NCBI RefSeq assembly: GCF_901686465.1
Contig: NZ_LR594487.1
Span: forward strand, 186,001 to 250,000
Length of the DNA: 64,000 nt
Origin: Halorubrum sp. DM2
GTDB lineage: Archaea > Halobacteriota > Halobacteria > Halobacteriales > Haloferacaceae
Direction of reading: 5' to 3'
The position numbers and the translations under genes were made by a program. The number at the start of each line of letters is the position of its first letter. Within the stretch, counting starts at the first letter, position 1. The notes below the pieces were generated by a model that saw only the letters and a program-made list of their open reading frames with translations, was not told the origin of the DNA and ran no database searches. This document shows, in pieces, positions 42,160-51,203 of this stretch.

Positions 42160-43989
42160 ATGTACGAACACGACGTCGTCGTCGTCGGGGCCGGCGGGGC
42201 GGGACTCCGGGCGGCGATCGCGGCACAGGAAGCGGGTGCGGACGTGGCGATGGTGTCGAAGCTCCATCCCGTCCGGTCGCACACGGGCGCGGCGGAGGGC
42301 GGCATCAACGCGGCGTTACGCGACGCCGACTCCTGGCAGGACCACGCGTACGACACGATGAAGGGCTCGGACTACCTCGGGGACGCCCCGGCGGTCGAGG
42401 CCCTCTGTAAAGAGAGCCCCGAGGAGGTCATCCGGCTCGAACACTGGGGGATGCCGTTCTCCCGCGAGGACGACGGCCGCGTCTCCCAGCGCCCGTTCGG
42501 CGGGCTCTCCTTCCCGCGGACGACGTACGCCGGCGCGGAGACGGGCCACCAGATGCTCCACACGATGTACGAGCAGGTGGTCAAACGCGGAATTACGGTG
42601 TACGACGAGTGGCACGTGATGGATCTCGCGGTCACCGACGAGGACGACCCCGCCGAGCGGACCTGTCACGGCGTCGTCGGCTACGACATCCAGAGCGGTG
42701 AGGTTAGCGGCTTCCGCGCGAGAAACGGCGTCATCCTCGCCACCGGCGGGATGGGGCAGGTGTTCGATCACACCACCAACGCGGTCGCCAACACCGGCGA
42801 CGGTGTCGCGATGGCGTACCGCGCCGGCGTCCCGATGGAGGACATGGAGTTCATCCAGTTCCACCCGACGACGCTGCCGTCGACCGGCGTCCTCATCTCC
42901 GAGGGCGTCCGCGGCGAGGGCGGAATCCTCTACAACGAGGACGGCGAGCGGTTCATGTTCGAACACGGCTACGCAAACAACGACGGCGAGCTCGCCTCCC
43001 GCGACGTCGTCTCCCGCGCCGAGCTGACCGAGGTCAACGAGGGCCGCGGCATCGAGGACGAGTACGTCCACCTCGACATGCGGCATTTAGGCGAGGAGCG
43101 CATCCTCGACCGGTTGGAGAACATCCTCCACCTCGCGGAGGACTTCGAGGGCGCGGACGGGCTCACGGAGCCGATGCCGGTCAAGCCCGGCCAGCACTAC
43201 GCGATGGGCGGCATCGAGACGAACGAGCACGGCGAGACCGTCATCGACGGGCTGTACGCGGCCGGCGAGTGCGCCTGTGCGTCGGTCCACGGCGCGAACC
43301 GCCTCGGCGGCAACGCGCTGCCGGAGCTCATCGTCTTCGGGAAGCGCGCCGGCCGGCACGCGGCGGGCGAGGAGATGGGCGAGGCCGAGGTCACGACCGG
43401 CCGCTCCACCGACTGGGAGCCGGCCGACTACGAGTTCGGCGTCGCGGTCGGCGAGACGGGCAGGTCGGACACGGCGGCGGCGGACGGCGGTGCGGTGGCG
43501 ACCGACGCCGAGAGCGTCGTCGTCGGCGCTGTCGACCGCGCGCAGGAGCGCGTCGAGGAGCTGCTCTCCCGCGACGGGCGCAACCACGCCGAGATCCGCT
43601 CGAAGGTTCAGGAGACGATGACGGCCAACGTCAACGTGTTCCGCGAGGAGGGCCGGCTGGAGGAGACGCTGGCCGACCTCCACGAGGCGCGCGAGGCGTA
43701 CAAGGACGTCGCGGTGTCGGACCCGTCGCGGACGTTCAACACCGACCTCATCCACACTATCGAGACTCGGAACATCCTCGACATCGCGGAGGCGCTGACG
43801 ATGGGCGCGCTCGCCCGCGAGGAGTTCCGCGGCGCGCACTGGCGCAAGGAGCACCAAGAGCGGAAAGACGAGAACTGGCTGAAACACACGCTCATCTCGT
43901 GGAACGACGGCGAGCCGGAGCTGTGGTACAAGCCGGTCGTCCTCGAAGGCGAAAACAAGACGTACGAGCCGAAGAGTCGCTCGTACTGA
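42160..43989 (+). CDS. sdhA: Succinate dehydrogenase flavoprotein subunit
   Basis: The 609-residue product oxidises succinate to fumarate in the TCA cycle. The FAD-binding motif VVVGAGGAGLRAA is at the N-terminus. H41 in VRSHTGAAEGG is at the position of the covalently linked FAD His. The active-site block EFIQFHPTTLPSTGVLISEGVRGEGG is quoted here as EFIQFHPTTLP and EGVRGEGG. LDMRHLG and HGANRLGGNAL follow. It begins 54 nt after the sdhB stop. The gene is full length. Confidence 0.95.
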   Translation: MYEHDVVVVGAGGAGLRAAIAAQEAGADVAMVSKLHPVRSHTGAAEGGINAALRDADSWQDHAYDTMKGSDYLGDAPAVEALCKESPEEVIRLEHWGMPFSREDDGRVSQRPFGGLSFPRTTYAGAETGHQMLHTMYEQVVKRGITVYDEWHVMDLAVTDEDDPAERTCHGVVGYDIQSGEVSGFRARNGVILATGGMGQVFDHTTNAVANTGDGVAMAYRAGVPMEDMEFIQFHPTTLPSTGVLISEGVRGEGGILYNEDGERFMFEHGYANNDGELASRDVVSRAELTEVNEGRGIEDEYVHLDMRHLGEERILDRLENILHLAEDFEGADGLTEPMPVKPGQHYAMGGIETNEHGETVIDGLYAAGECACASVHGANRLGGNALPELIVFGKRAGRHAAGEEMGEAEVTTGRSTDWEPADYEFGVAVGETGRSDTAAADGGAVATDAESVVVGAVDRAQERVEELLSRDGRNHAEIRSKVQETMTANVNVFREEGRLEETLADLHEAREAYKDVAVSDPSRTFNTDLIHTIETRNILDIAEALTMGALAREEFRGAHWRKEHQERKDENWLKHTLISWNDGEPELWYKPVVLEGENKTYEPKSRSY

Positions 43990-44253
43990 TCCGAGCGGCG
44001 ATACCGCCGATCCGCGGCGTCCCGTCGGGCCCCCGCTCCGTCCTACGGGATCGATCCGGATCGTTCACGGTCTCGTATCCGTCGACGGTCGAAAACCCGC
44101 GTCGATACGCGTCGAATCTCCGTTCGTCGACCGACGATGTCTCGGCTGATTCGCCGAAATATGCGTCTTGACGCGCTCTCAATCCTCTTCAGATTGTTTC
44201 GACGAACGTTGAATAGGGGATTTATTATCGTCGAAGCCAACCGATCGAACAAG

Positions 44254-44481
44254 ATGATCGAGACGGAAACCGCGTCCGCGGCGGCTGCCGCGTTGCCCCC
44301 GGAACTTCAGTCGCCCCGCGCCAAGCTCGTGTACCTCTACCTGACCACGAACGGCGACGCCACGGTCTCGGAGATGGGCGACTCGCTCGGGATGAAGAAG
44401 CTCTCCCTGTACAGCATCCTGAAGACACTCCGAAACGAGGGGCTCGTCGACTGCGACGGCGACTGTTACGTGCCGAACTGA
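44254..44481 (+). CDS. Small winged-helix protein
   Basis: The 75-residue product contains a winged-helix domain: SPRAKLVYLYLTTNGDATVS, EMGDSLGMKKLSLYSILKTL and RNEGLVDCDGDCYV. GGATTTATTATCG (44219-44231) lies about 27 nt upstream, a clear leaderless promoter. The protein probably binds DNA as a dimer. It is a single-gene unit downstream of sdhA and resembles TrmB/MarR-like HTH modules. Confidence 0.7.
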   Translation: MIETETASAAAAALPPELQSPRAKLVYLYLTTNGDATVSEMGDSLGMKKLSLYSILKTLRNEGLVDCDGDCYVPN

Positions 44482-44569
44482 CGCGGTCGCTCCTTCTCTC
44501 GGCCGTGCCGGCTCGACTCGCGAGCGTCGCGGCCGGAGCGTTTAGGGACGCGGAGCGTCCACGTCAACC

Positions 44570-45205
44570 GTGGACGCGAACCAGACGGAGTTCGAGAACC
44601 CGTTCGGGATGGATCCCGACTGCGAGAACTGCGACGAGCTGTGCGGCGTCCGCGACCGCGTCGTTCACGGCTACGGCGACGTGGGGGCCGAGTTCCTCGT
44701 GGTCGGTACCGGCCCAACCGCGGCCGCCGAGCGCAACGGCGTCCCCTTCACCGGCGACGGCGGCGGCGAACGCGTCCAGTCGATCTTCGGCGACCTCGGC
44801 TTCGTTCGCTCGGAGCCGGACGCCGCGGAGCCGGACGTTCAGAACGTCTTCTTCACGAACCTGACGCGGTGTCGACACCCCGACCGCGCCCCCACGGACC
44901 GAGAGGTCGACACCTGCGAGCCGTTCCTCAACGCGGAGGTCCGGATGATAAACCCGCAGATCATCGTCCCGGTCGGCGAGCGCCCGCTCCGCGAACTGGC
45001 GGTCGAGTACACGACGCGCCGGCCGGACTCGTTCGACGTCGACGCCGAACACGCGACGACGATCCGCGGGCGCGGATTCGAGCTGGTGCCGATGAAGGAG
45101 CCGGCGACGATGACCGACGCGGAGGCCGACGCGTTCCGCGATCACATGCGCGAGAGCGTGTTGAGCCGGGACTACCGGCAGACGAAGGGACGCCGGAGCC
45201 GCTGA
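44570..45205 (+). CDS. Uracil-DNA glycosylase-like protein (family 4/5 superfamily, altered motifs)
   Basis: The 211-residue product has the four cysteines of Fe-S uracil-DNA glycosylases: C18, C21, C101 and C116, the last two in NLTRCRHPDRAP and REVDTC. The sequence GVPFTGDGG matches motif GxPFVGxxG. The catalytic motif 1, normally GEAPG, reads GTGPT, and the C-terminal HPS loop is replaced by MKEPATMT. A GTG start at 44570 is used. The fold is likely, but the substrate may differ from uracil. Confidence 0.7.
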   Translation: MDANQTEFENPFGMDPDCENCDELCGVRDRVVHGYGDVGAEFLVVGTGPTAAAERNGVPFTGDGGGERVQSIFGDLGFVRSEPDAAEPDVQNVFFTNLTRCRHPDRAPTDREVDTCEPFLNAEVRMINPQIIVPVGERPLRELAVEYTTRRPDSFDVDAEHATTIRGRGFELVPMKEPATMTDAEADAFRDHMRESVLSRDYRQTKGRRSR

Positions 45206-45211
45206 GAGGCC

Positions 45212-46420
45212 TCAGTCGCCGTCCCGGGTCATCGCGTCTCGGTCCGCGTCTCCGTCGAGCGCACCGCCCAAGAGGTCGGTCGTCGCCTCGTCGCTGTTCG
45301 ACCCGAACGCGCAGTCGATGAGGATGTGACCGCCGAGCGTCGACGGCGAAATAACTTGGTCCGCGCCGGCCCGGCGGAGCTTGTTGACGTTCTCGCGTTG
45401 CGTCGCGGCGGCGACGATCCGCACGCCGGGGTTGAGCTGGCGCGCGGTCAGTATCGCCAGCGCGTCCTGCGCGTCGTTCTCGGTGGCGACGACGACCGCG
45501 CGGGCGTCCGCGATGTGGGCGCGTTCGAGCGGTTCGACGTCGCTGGGGTCCGCGGTGAGCGTGGGGACGGACCGCTCGTCCAGTCGTCTGGCCGCGGCCT
45601 CGTTGGTCGTGATCACGGCGTAGGTGGTTCCGCCCCGTCCGTCGAGTTCTTCGAGTATCGGTTCCGTCAGGTCCCCGTAGCCTAAGATGAGGACGTGGTC
45701 GTCGAGGAGGTCGATCTGTTTCTCAGTCATCTTTCCGAGCGCCTTGGAGAGCTGCGCCTCGATAGCGGGGGTCAACAGGACCCCGAGCGCCACCGCGAAG
45801 GCGGCGACGTTCATCACGAGCGAGGAGAGCACGAACAGCTGTGCGATGTCGGAGTCGGGACCGGTCGCCGGGATCACGTCGCCGTACCCCACCGTCGAGG
45901 CGGTGACGACGGTGAAGTAGAACGCGTCGACGATGGTCTCGACCCCGTTGAACTGGTCGCGGAGCGCGTACGACCCGACCGTTCCGTACGAGATGGCCGT
46001 GACCAGCGCCGCCCCGGCGGCGAGCTGCGTCGGCGACGGCCGGAACTGGCGGTCGAACCGCCCCCGGTTGTAGAGGAGCGCCGGCATCGAAAGCAGCGAC
46101 AGCGCCACCAGCGGGAAGGAAAGCACCGACGCCTGCATCAGTCCTTGGATCGCGGTCAGCGGGAGCAACACGGCGGTCGAGTACCAGCCGACCCGGTAGC
46201 CGTTCCGCAAAGCGAAGCCGCTCGCGAGCATGGTGAACCCGGTGATCGTCCCCGTGAACCCGACGGTCTGGCGGACGACGTCCGGGACGTACGGAGCGAG
46301 CGGACCCGAGACGCCGAGCCCGCCGATCTGTGCCAGCCCGGCGAGAATCGACAGTATCGCGACCGCGAACGTCAGGGCGACGGACGCCCGAACGGTCACC
46401 CAGTCGCGGGTCAGCTCCAT
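45212..46420 (-). CDS. Potassium channel with RCK/TrkA-N domain
   Basis: From the ATG at 46420 the product has 402 residues. The N-terminal part contains about six membrane helices. The selectivity filter is TVGYGD at residues 176-181. The cytoplasmic RCK domain begins HVLILGYGDLTEPILEEL, a Rossmann GxGxxG-like motif, followed by AVVVATENDAQDA. It is a VIC-type K+ channel gated by a nucleotide or ion. It diverges from the TrkA-C type genes at 46556 with a 135-bp gap, so the cluster is functionally linked. Confidence 0.85.
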   Translation of the reverse strand: MELTRDWVTVRASVALTFAVAILSILAGLAQIGGLGVSGPLAPYVPDVVRQTVGFTGTITGFTMLASGFALRNGYRVGWYSTAVLLPLTAIQGLMQASVLSFPLVALSLLSMPALLYNRGRFDRQFRPSPTQLAAGAALVTAISYGTVGSYALRDQFNGVETIVDAFYFTVVTASTVGYGDVIPATGPDSDIAQLFVLSSLVMNVAAFAVALGVLLTPAIEAQLSKALGKMTEKQIDLLDDHVLILGYGDLTEPILEELDGRGGTTYAVITTNEAAARRLDERSVPTLTADPSDVEPLERAHIADARAVVVATENDAQDALAILTARQLNPGVRIVAAATQRENVNKLRRAGADQVISPSTLGGHILIDCAFGSNSDEATTDLLGGALDGDADRDAMTRDGD

Positions 46421-46555
46421 ACCTCCGGGTCGCCGAGACCGCACTTAAACCCCGCGAGGCCGACCGACGCCGGCGGTGACGCTCCGGACGCCGCCTCCCC
46501 CGCCGCGTCGGCATCCGTCGACACACGTTTAACCGCCCCGTCGGTTGAAGCGCGT

Positions 46556-47824
46556 ATGTCGCTGCCCATCGAGATCGTCTTCGGGATCTACCTCGGTGTC
46601 ATCACTGGAATCGTCCCCGCGCTGGTGGCCGGGACCCTCGGGTTCGTGTTCAAGTACGTGACGGACGTGACGATCCCCGGGCTCGGGGTGGTCGTGTTGT
46701 CGCTCGCTATCGCCGGCATTAACGGCGGGCTGCTCGCGCTCAACGACGAGACGATCCGGTCGTCGGAGCGCGCGCCGGCGATCCTCACGGCGATCATCGT
46801 CGTGTTGATGATCTCGCTGTACGCCCACTCGCAGGGCGACCGGCTCGGGGCCAGCGTTCCCAAGCGGATCTCGCTCAAACAGCTCCGCGACCGGACGCTC
46901 TCGACCGACGTGATCGAACTCGTCGGCGGCCGCGGGCGGGTCTCCGTCGAGGTGACCGGCGAGGTGAACGACATGGAGGGGTACCCCCCGCTACCGGCCG
47001 AGACCCGGCGGGCGATCCTCGACGGCGACTGGACGTTCCCGGCGGACCTCCCGCTCTTGGAGCTGGAAAACCGGTTCACCGAACGACTCCAGACGGAGTT
47101 CGACCTCGCCGACGTGTCGGTCCGGATCGACGAACAGGCGCGGGCGACGGTGTCCGCCGCGCCGCCGACGGGGGCGCTCTCGAAGCGCGTGCCGGCCGGG
47201 AAGCGCGCGGTGTCGGTGTCGGCGCTCGTGCCGACTGGGATCGCCCGCGGGGATGTCGTCCGCGTGATCTCCCCGGATCTCGACGCGGAGGGCACCGTCC
47301 TCGCAGCCCGATCGAGCGGGAAGCCGGAGCCGGGGGCCGGCGCGCCGGCGAAAGCCGCGCCGGTCGGCGGCGACGATCCGGACCCGGACGGGGACCTCGT
47401 GACCGACGGCGGCGGGGAATCGGTGGCCGCTCCCCCGGCGGCGACCGCGCCGACGACGACCGGCGGCGAAGGACGGCTGACGCTCGCGCTCGACCGCTCG
47501 GAGGCGGCGGCGCTCCTCCGGGCGGACCGGGGGCGCGTGCTGGTGCTGTCGCGCGGCACCCGGCGCGAGTACGAGCTGACGGCCCTGCTGCGGCGGACCG
47601 GGAAGCGGTTCCGAAAGGTGTCGGTCGCCGCCGGCGGGCCGCTGGACGGACACACCATCGGTGAGGCGGAGGTCCGCGAGGCGTACGACGTGGCCGTCCT
47701 CGCGGCCCGCCACGAGTCGTGGACGATTGCGCCAAGCGGGTCACAGCAGCTGTCGGCGGGCGACGACCTGTTCGTCGTCGGGAGTCGCGACGCCCTCGAC
47801 CGGTTCGCGGAGGTGGCCGCGTGA
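46556..47824 (+). CDS. TrkA-C domain membrane protein (K+ transport regulator type)
   Basis: The 422-residue product has about three N-terminal membrane helices (IVFGIYLGVITGIVPALV, VVVLSLAIAGINGGLLAL, AILTAIIVVLMISLYAH). A long cytoplasmic part follows, with a PRC/PhoU-like region and a C-terminal TrkA-C domain (LDGHTIGEAEVREAYDVAVL, LSAGDDLFVVGSRDALDRF). ACGTTTAACCG (46526-46536) is the TATA box. Its stop overlaps the next gene (GTGA). It likely modulates K+ flux, but which channel it serves is inferred. Confidence 0.75.
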   Translation: MSLPIEIVFGIYLGVITGIVPALVAGTLGFVFKYVTDVTIPGLGVVVLSLAIAGINGGLLALNDETIRSSERAPAILTAIIVVLMISLYAHSQGDRLGASVPKRISLKQLRDRTLSTDVIELVGGRGRVSVEVTGEVNDMEGYPPLPAETRRAILDGDWTFPADLPLLELENRFTERLQTEFDLADVSVRIDEQARATVSAAPPTGALSKRVPAGKRAVSVSALVPTGIARGDVVRVISPDLDAEGTVLAARSSGKPEPGAGAPAKAAPVGGDDPDPDGDLVTDGGGESVAAPPAATAPTTTGGEGRLTLALDRSEAAALLRADRGRVLVLSRGTRREYELTALLRRTGKRFRKVSVAAGGPLDGHTIGEAEVREAYDVAVLAARHESWTIAPSGSQQLSAGDDLFVVGSRDALDRFAEVAA

Positions 47825-49182
47825 CGCCCTCGATCGCCTCTCTCGTCGCCGCCGACCGGGCGGTCGCGGCCGCCGTCGGCGTCGGCTTCGCTCGGCCATG
47901 GCAGGCCGCGGTCACGCTCGTCACGTTCGCGGTCGTCGCCGCCCTCGTCGCCGGGAGCGCGGCGCTGGCCTACCGCTGGTACTTCCGATCGGAGATTCCC
48001 GAGGGGGTGACCGGACTGCTGGGCGTCGCCGTCGTCGCCTTGTACCTCAACACGACCTCGCTCGGGTCGGTCGCGATCGGCGACAACCCGGCTCTGTTGG
48101 CCCCCGAGAGCGTGTTATTCAACCTCGTCTCGCTCGGCGTCGCCGGGGTGATGGCCCCCGTCGGCCGGTACGCGGGTGACCGGATCGCGGTCGACGTGTT
48201 CGCGCTCTCCGGGGCCAAGCAGTTGGAGGGCGAGCTGAGCGGGATCGTGCGCGCGGTCGGGCGGTTCACGGCGCTGACGCTCCCGCCGGTCGACGAGATC
48301 GCGGACATGGACACGTACGACCCCGTCTCGTCGGACAAGAAGGCCGAACTCGCGGAGACAACCCTGCTGTTCCCGCGGAAGCTCTCGGAGACGGCCCTCC
48401 GCGAGCGGCTCGTCTCGCGGATCAAAGAGGAGTACGGCGTCGGCTACGTCGACGTCGACCTCGGCGCGGACGGAGAGATCGAGTACTTCGCGGTCGGCTC
48501 TCGCGCCGCCGGACTCGGGCCGACGCTCGCGCCGGGGTCGGCGGCGGTCGCGGTCGTGGCGGACCCGCCGAACAACGCGACAGTCGGCGACACGGTCCAA
48601 CTGTGGCGCGACGACCCGGAGCCGGAACGCGTCGCTACCGGGGAGCTGCGCGGCGTCGCGAACGACGCCGTCACCGTCGCACTCGACGAGTCGGACGCAG
48701 AGCGCCTCTCGGACGAGACCGGCTACCGGCTCGTGACGCTCCCCGCCGAGCCGCAGGCGGACCGCGAGTTCGCCTCGCTGCTGCGGAACGCCGACGAGAC
48801 GATGGCCACCGTCACCGTCGCGGGCGGGAGCGACCTCGACGGCAGCACCGTCGGCGGCGTCGGGGCCGTCGTCGCCGCGGTCCGCCCGTCGCAGGGGTCT
48901 GTCCAGCCGATCCCGCCGCAGTCGTACGCCTTCGGTGCCGGCGACCTGGTGTACCTCGTCGGCCGCCCGGACGCGATCCGACGCTTCGAGACGGCCGCGG
49001 CGTCGCGCGGAGACGCCGAGAACGGCGAGTCGGCGTCCGCGGACGGCGGCGAAGACGCCCCGAACGACGCTGAAGACGAGGCGGTCGACGGCGACGACCC
49101 CCGCGAGTCCGACGACGAAGCCGACGCCGTCGACGACCGCGGCGAAGACGGTCTCCGTTCCGACGGGACGCAACGCTCTTGA
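47821..49182 (+). CDS. TrkA-C-like membrane protein, paralogue of the upstream gene
   Basis: The 453-residue product starts at a GTG that overlaps the preceding TGA. Two to three membrane helices (AAVTLVTFAVVAALVAGSA, EGVTGLLGVAVVALYLN, LFNLVSLGVAGVMAPVG) precede a cytoplasmic region. A TrkA-C-like domain appears at VAGGSDLDGSTVGGVGAVV and FGAGDLVYLVGRPDAIRRF. About 65 acidic residues form a disordered tail. The domain order copies that of the upstream protein, so the pair probably works as a heteromeric regulator or arose by duplication. Confidence 0.72.
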   Translation: MTPSIASLVAADRAVAAAVGVGFARPWQAAVTLVTFAVVAALVAGSAALAYRWYFRSEIPEGVTGLLGVAVVALYLNTTSLGSVAIGDNPALLAPESVLFNLVSLGVAGVMAPVGRYAGDRIAVDVFALSGAKQLEGELSGIVRAVGRFTALTLPPVDEIADMDTYDPVSSDKKAELAETTLLFPRKLSETALRERLVSRIKEEYGVGYVDVDLGADGEIEYFAVGSRAAGLGPTLAPGSAAVAVVADPPNNATVGDTVQLWRDDPEPERVATGELRGVANDAVTVALDESDAERLSDETGYRLVTLPAEPQADREFASLLRNADETMATVTVAGGSDLDGSTVGGVGAVVAAVRPSQGSVQPIPPQSYAFGAGDLVYLVGRPDAIRRFETAAASRGDAENGESASADGGEDAPNDAEDEAVDGDDPRESDDEADAVDDRGEDGLRSDGTQRS

Positions 49183-49205
49183 GTCGCCCGCGCGGGGATC
49201 CGTTT

Positions 49206-49490
49206 ATGGAGTGGAAGCTGTTCGCCGACCTCGCGGAGATCGCGGGCGACCGCACCGTGACCGTCGACGCGGAGCCGGGCGACACGGTCGGCGACGCCCT
49301 CGACGCGCTGTTGGACGCTCACCCCGACCTCCGGGACCGCGTCATCGAGGACGGGACCGTCGCGGACCACATCAACGTCCTCCGAAACGGACGCAGCGTC
49401 CGCCACGACGAGGGGCTCGACGCGACGCTGGAGACCGGCGACGAACTGGCCCTGTTCCCCCCGGTGAGCGGCGGCTCGGTCGGCCGATAG
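49206..49490 (+). CDS. samp1: SAMP1-like ubiquitin-like modifier (MoaD/ThiS fold)
   Basis: The 94-residue product begins MEWKLFADLAEIAGDRTVTV and ends LALFPPVSGGSVGR. It matches SAMP1 of haloarchaea, a beta-grasp protein used for protein conjugation (sampylation) and for sulfur transfer in molybdopterin synthesis. SAMP1 normally ends in a di-glycine. Here GG (89-90) is followed by SVGR, so the C-terminus must be trimmed before activation by UbaA, or the gene is not used for conjugation. It is followed by the deoxyhypusine synthase gene after 39 nt. Confidence 0.88.
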   Translation: MEWKLFADLAEIAGDRTVTVDAEPGDTVGDALDALLDAHPDLRDRVIEDGTVADHINVLRNGRSVRHDEGLDATLETGDELALFPPVSGGSVGR

Positions 49491-49529
49491 ATCGGTCGTT
49501 TCAAACGCGCGCCCGCCCCATCCGAAGCC

Positions 49530-50669
49530 ATGACTGACAGCGACGACGAGACGCGGGACGACGCCGGGGACGCCGGAGGCGACCGCGGGAACGATCACGA
49601 GATGGAGGCCGAAGGCGACCACGACCACGACGATCGCGGCCACGATCACGACGACGGGCCGCACCGCGAGGAGTTCCACGCGGACCCGGTGGGCCACACC
49701 CGCGCGACCGCCGGGATGACCGTGAGCGAACTCGTCGACGGCTACGGCGACGCGGGCATCGGGGCCGCCGCGGTCAACGAGGCGGGCGACGTGCTCGCGG
49801 AGATGTTCGCGAACGAGGACTGTACCGTGTTCCTCTCGCTTGCGGGCGCGATGGTGCCCGCGGGGATGCGCCGGATCGTCGCCGACCTCATCCGCGACGG
49901 CTACGTCGACGCCCTCGTGACCACCGGAGCGAATCTCACCCACGACGCAATCGAGGCTATCGGCGGGAAACACCACCACGGGCGCACCCACGACCCGGAG
50001 AAGACTCTCCGCGAACACGACGAGGGGCTGCGCGACGAGGGCGTCGACCGCATCTACAACGTGTACCTCCCGCAGGAGCACTTCGCGGAGTTCGAGGGTC
50101 ACCTCCGCGAGGAGGTGTTCCCGGCGCTGGAGGCCGACCCGGACGCGGACGGCACCGACGCCGTCTCCATCGCCGACCTGACGCGCGAACTCGGCCGCGC
50201 GAACGCCGCGGTCAACGAGCGCGACGACGTGCCGGAGGGGCCGGGCGTCGCCGCGGCCGCCTACGAGTGCGACGTGCCGATCTACTGCCCGGCGGTCCAA
50301 GACTCCGTACTGGGGCTTCAGGCGTGGATGTACGCCCAGACCGCGGACTTCACGCTCGACGCCCTCGCCGACATGACGGAGCTGACCGACCTCGCCTTCG
50401 ACGCCGACGACGCCGGCTGCCTGCTCGTCGGCGGCGGGGTCCCGAAGAACTTCACCCTCCAGACGATGCTCGTCACGCCCCGGGCGTACGACTACGCCGT
50501 CCAGATCACGATGGACCCGGAGGCGACCGGCGGCCTCTCCGGGGCGACGCTCGAAGAGGCGCGGTCGTGGGGGAAGTTGGAGAAGGACGCGCGCAACGCC
50601 TCCGTCTACGGCGACGCGACCGTAATGCTCCCGATGCTGATCGCCGCCGCTCGCGACCGGGTGGAGTGA
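49530..50669 (+). CDS. dys: Deoxyhypusine synthase
   Basis: The 379-residue product modifies aIF5A by attaching the aminobutyl group of spermidine (or agmatine in archaea) to a lysine. The catalytic Lys lies in SWGKLEKD near residue 349. NAD-binding and substrate motifs include FLSLAGAMVPAGMRR, TGANLTHDAIEAIGG and LVGGGVPKNF. The N-terminal ~45 residues contain an unusual His/Asp-rich stretch (DHDHDDRGHDHDDG) that may bind metal. The gene is full length and follows samp1 closely. Confidence 0.9.
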   Translation: MTDSDDETRDDAGDAGGDRGNDHEMEAEGDHDHDDRGHDHDDGPHREEFHADPVGHTRATAGMTVSELVDGYGDAGIGAAAVNEAGDVLAEMFANEDCTVFLSLAGAMVPAGMRRIVADLIRDGYVDALVTTGANLTHDAIEAIGGKHHHGRTHDPEKTLREHDEGLRDEGVDRIYNVYLPQEHFAEFEGHLREEVFPALEADPDADGTDAVSIADLTRELGRANAAVNERDDVPEGPGVAAAAYECDVPIYCPAVQDSVLGLQAWMYAQTADFTLDALADMTELTDLAFDADDAGCLLVGGGVPKNFTLQTMLVTPRAYDYAVQITMDPEATGGLSGATLEEARSWGKLEKDARNASVYGDATVMLPMLIAAARDRVE

Positions 50670-50767
50670 CTCCGGACGAGACACCTCGCGAACGCGGTAC
50701 CCGACCGGCAACGCTGCTTAATTAGATGTAATTAGATTTTTCACGCAGGAGCGCGTGGCCGACGGTA

Positions 50768-50968
50768 ATGAGCGACTACACGACGATCTCGCTGCGCAAG
50801 GAGTTCGTCGCGGACGTCGAGGAGTACATCGAAGAGGAGCCGTTCGGCTCGGTCAAGGAGTTCGTGAAACACGTCGTCGTCCAGGAAATGGAGTCGGACG
50901 ACGAGATCAGCGAGGCCGAGGCCCGTCGGATCGGCCAGCGACTCCGGGATCTGGGGTACGTGGAGTGA
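50768..50968 (+). CDS. Ribbon-helix-helix protein
   Basis: The 66-residue product has an N-terminal strand (YTTISLRKEFVADVEEYI) and two helices (SVKEFVKHVVVQEMES). This is a CopG-like ribbon-helix-helix fold, a small dimeric DNA-binding protein. An AT-rich box, TTAATTAGATGTAATTAGAT (about 50718-50737), lies upstream. The next gene begins 4 nt after its stop. No toxin partner is recognised. Confidence 0.65.
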   Translation: MSDYTTISLRKEFVADVEEYIEEEPFGSVKEFVKHVVVQEMESDDEISEAEARRIGQRLRDLGYVE

Positions 50969-50972
50969 CGCC

Positions 50973-51179
50973 ATGGCGGTCGAACTCCACGCCGCGATCC
51001 CCGGCGCGCTCGACCGCGCGGACCTCTTGTTGCTCGCCTTTCCCCTCCTCTTCGTCGCGGTCTACGGCGCGCTGGCGCTGAACACGGGCGACGGGATCCC
51101 GCCGCTCGCGGGTGCTTCGGCGGTCTGTTGTCTGCTGATCGTCGACGGCGTCTTCCTCAATCCGCCCGTCGACCGCTGA
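50973..51179 (+). CDS. Small two-helix membrane protein
   Basis: The 68-residue product has two predicted helices, LLLLAFPLLFVAVYGALAL and LAGASAVCCLLIVDGVF. It starts 4 nt after the stop of the ribbon-helix-helix gene, so the pair is probably one transcription unit. No family is recognised. Two neighbouring cysteines (VCCLL) lie inside the second helix. Confidence 0.55.
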   Translation: MAVELHAAIPGALDRADLLLLAFPLLFVAVYGALALNTGDGIPPLAGASAVCCLLIVDGVFLNPPVDR

Positions 51180-51203
51180 CCGGGGTCGGTCGCTCCGTCT
51201 CGG

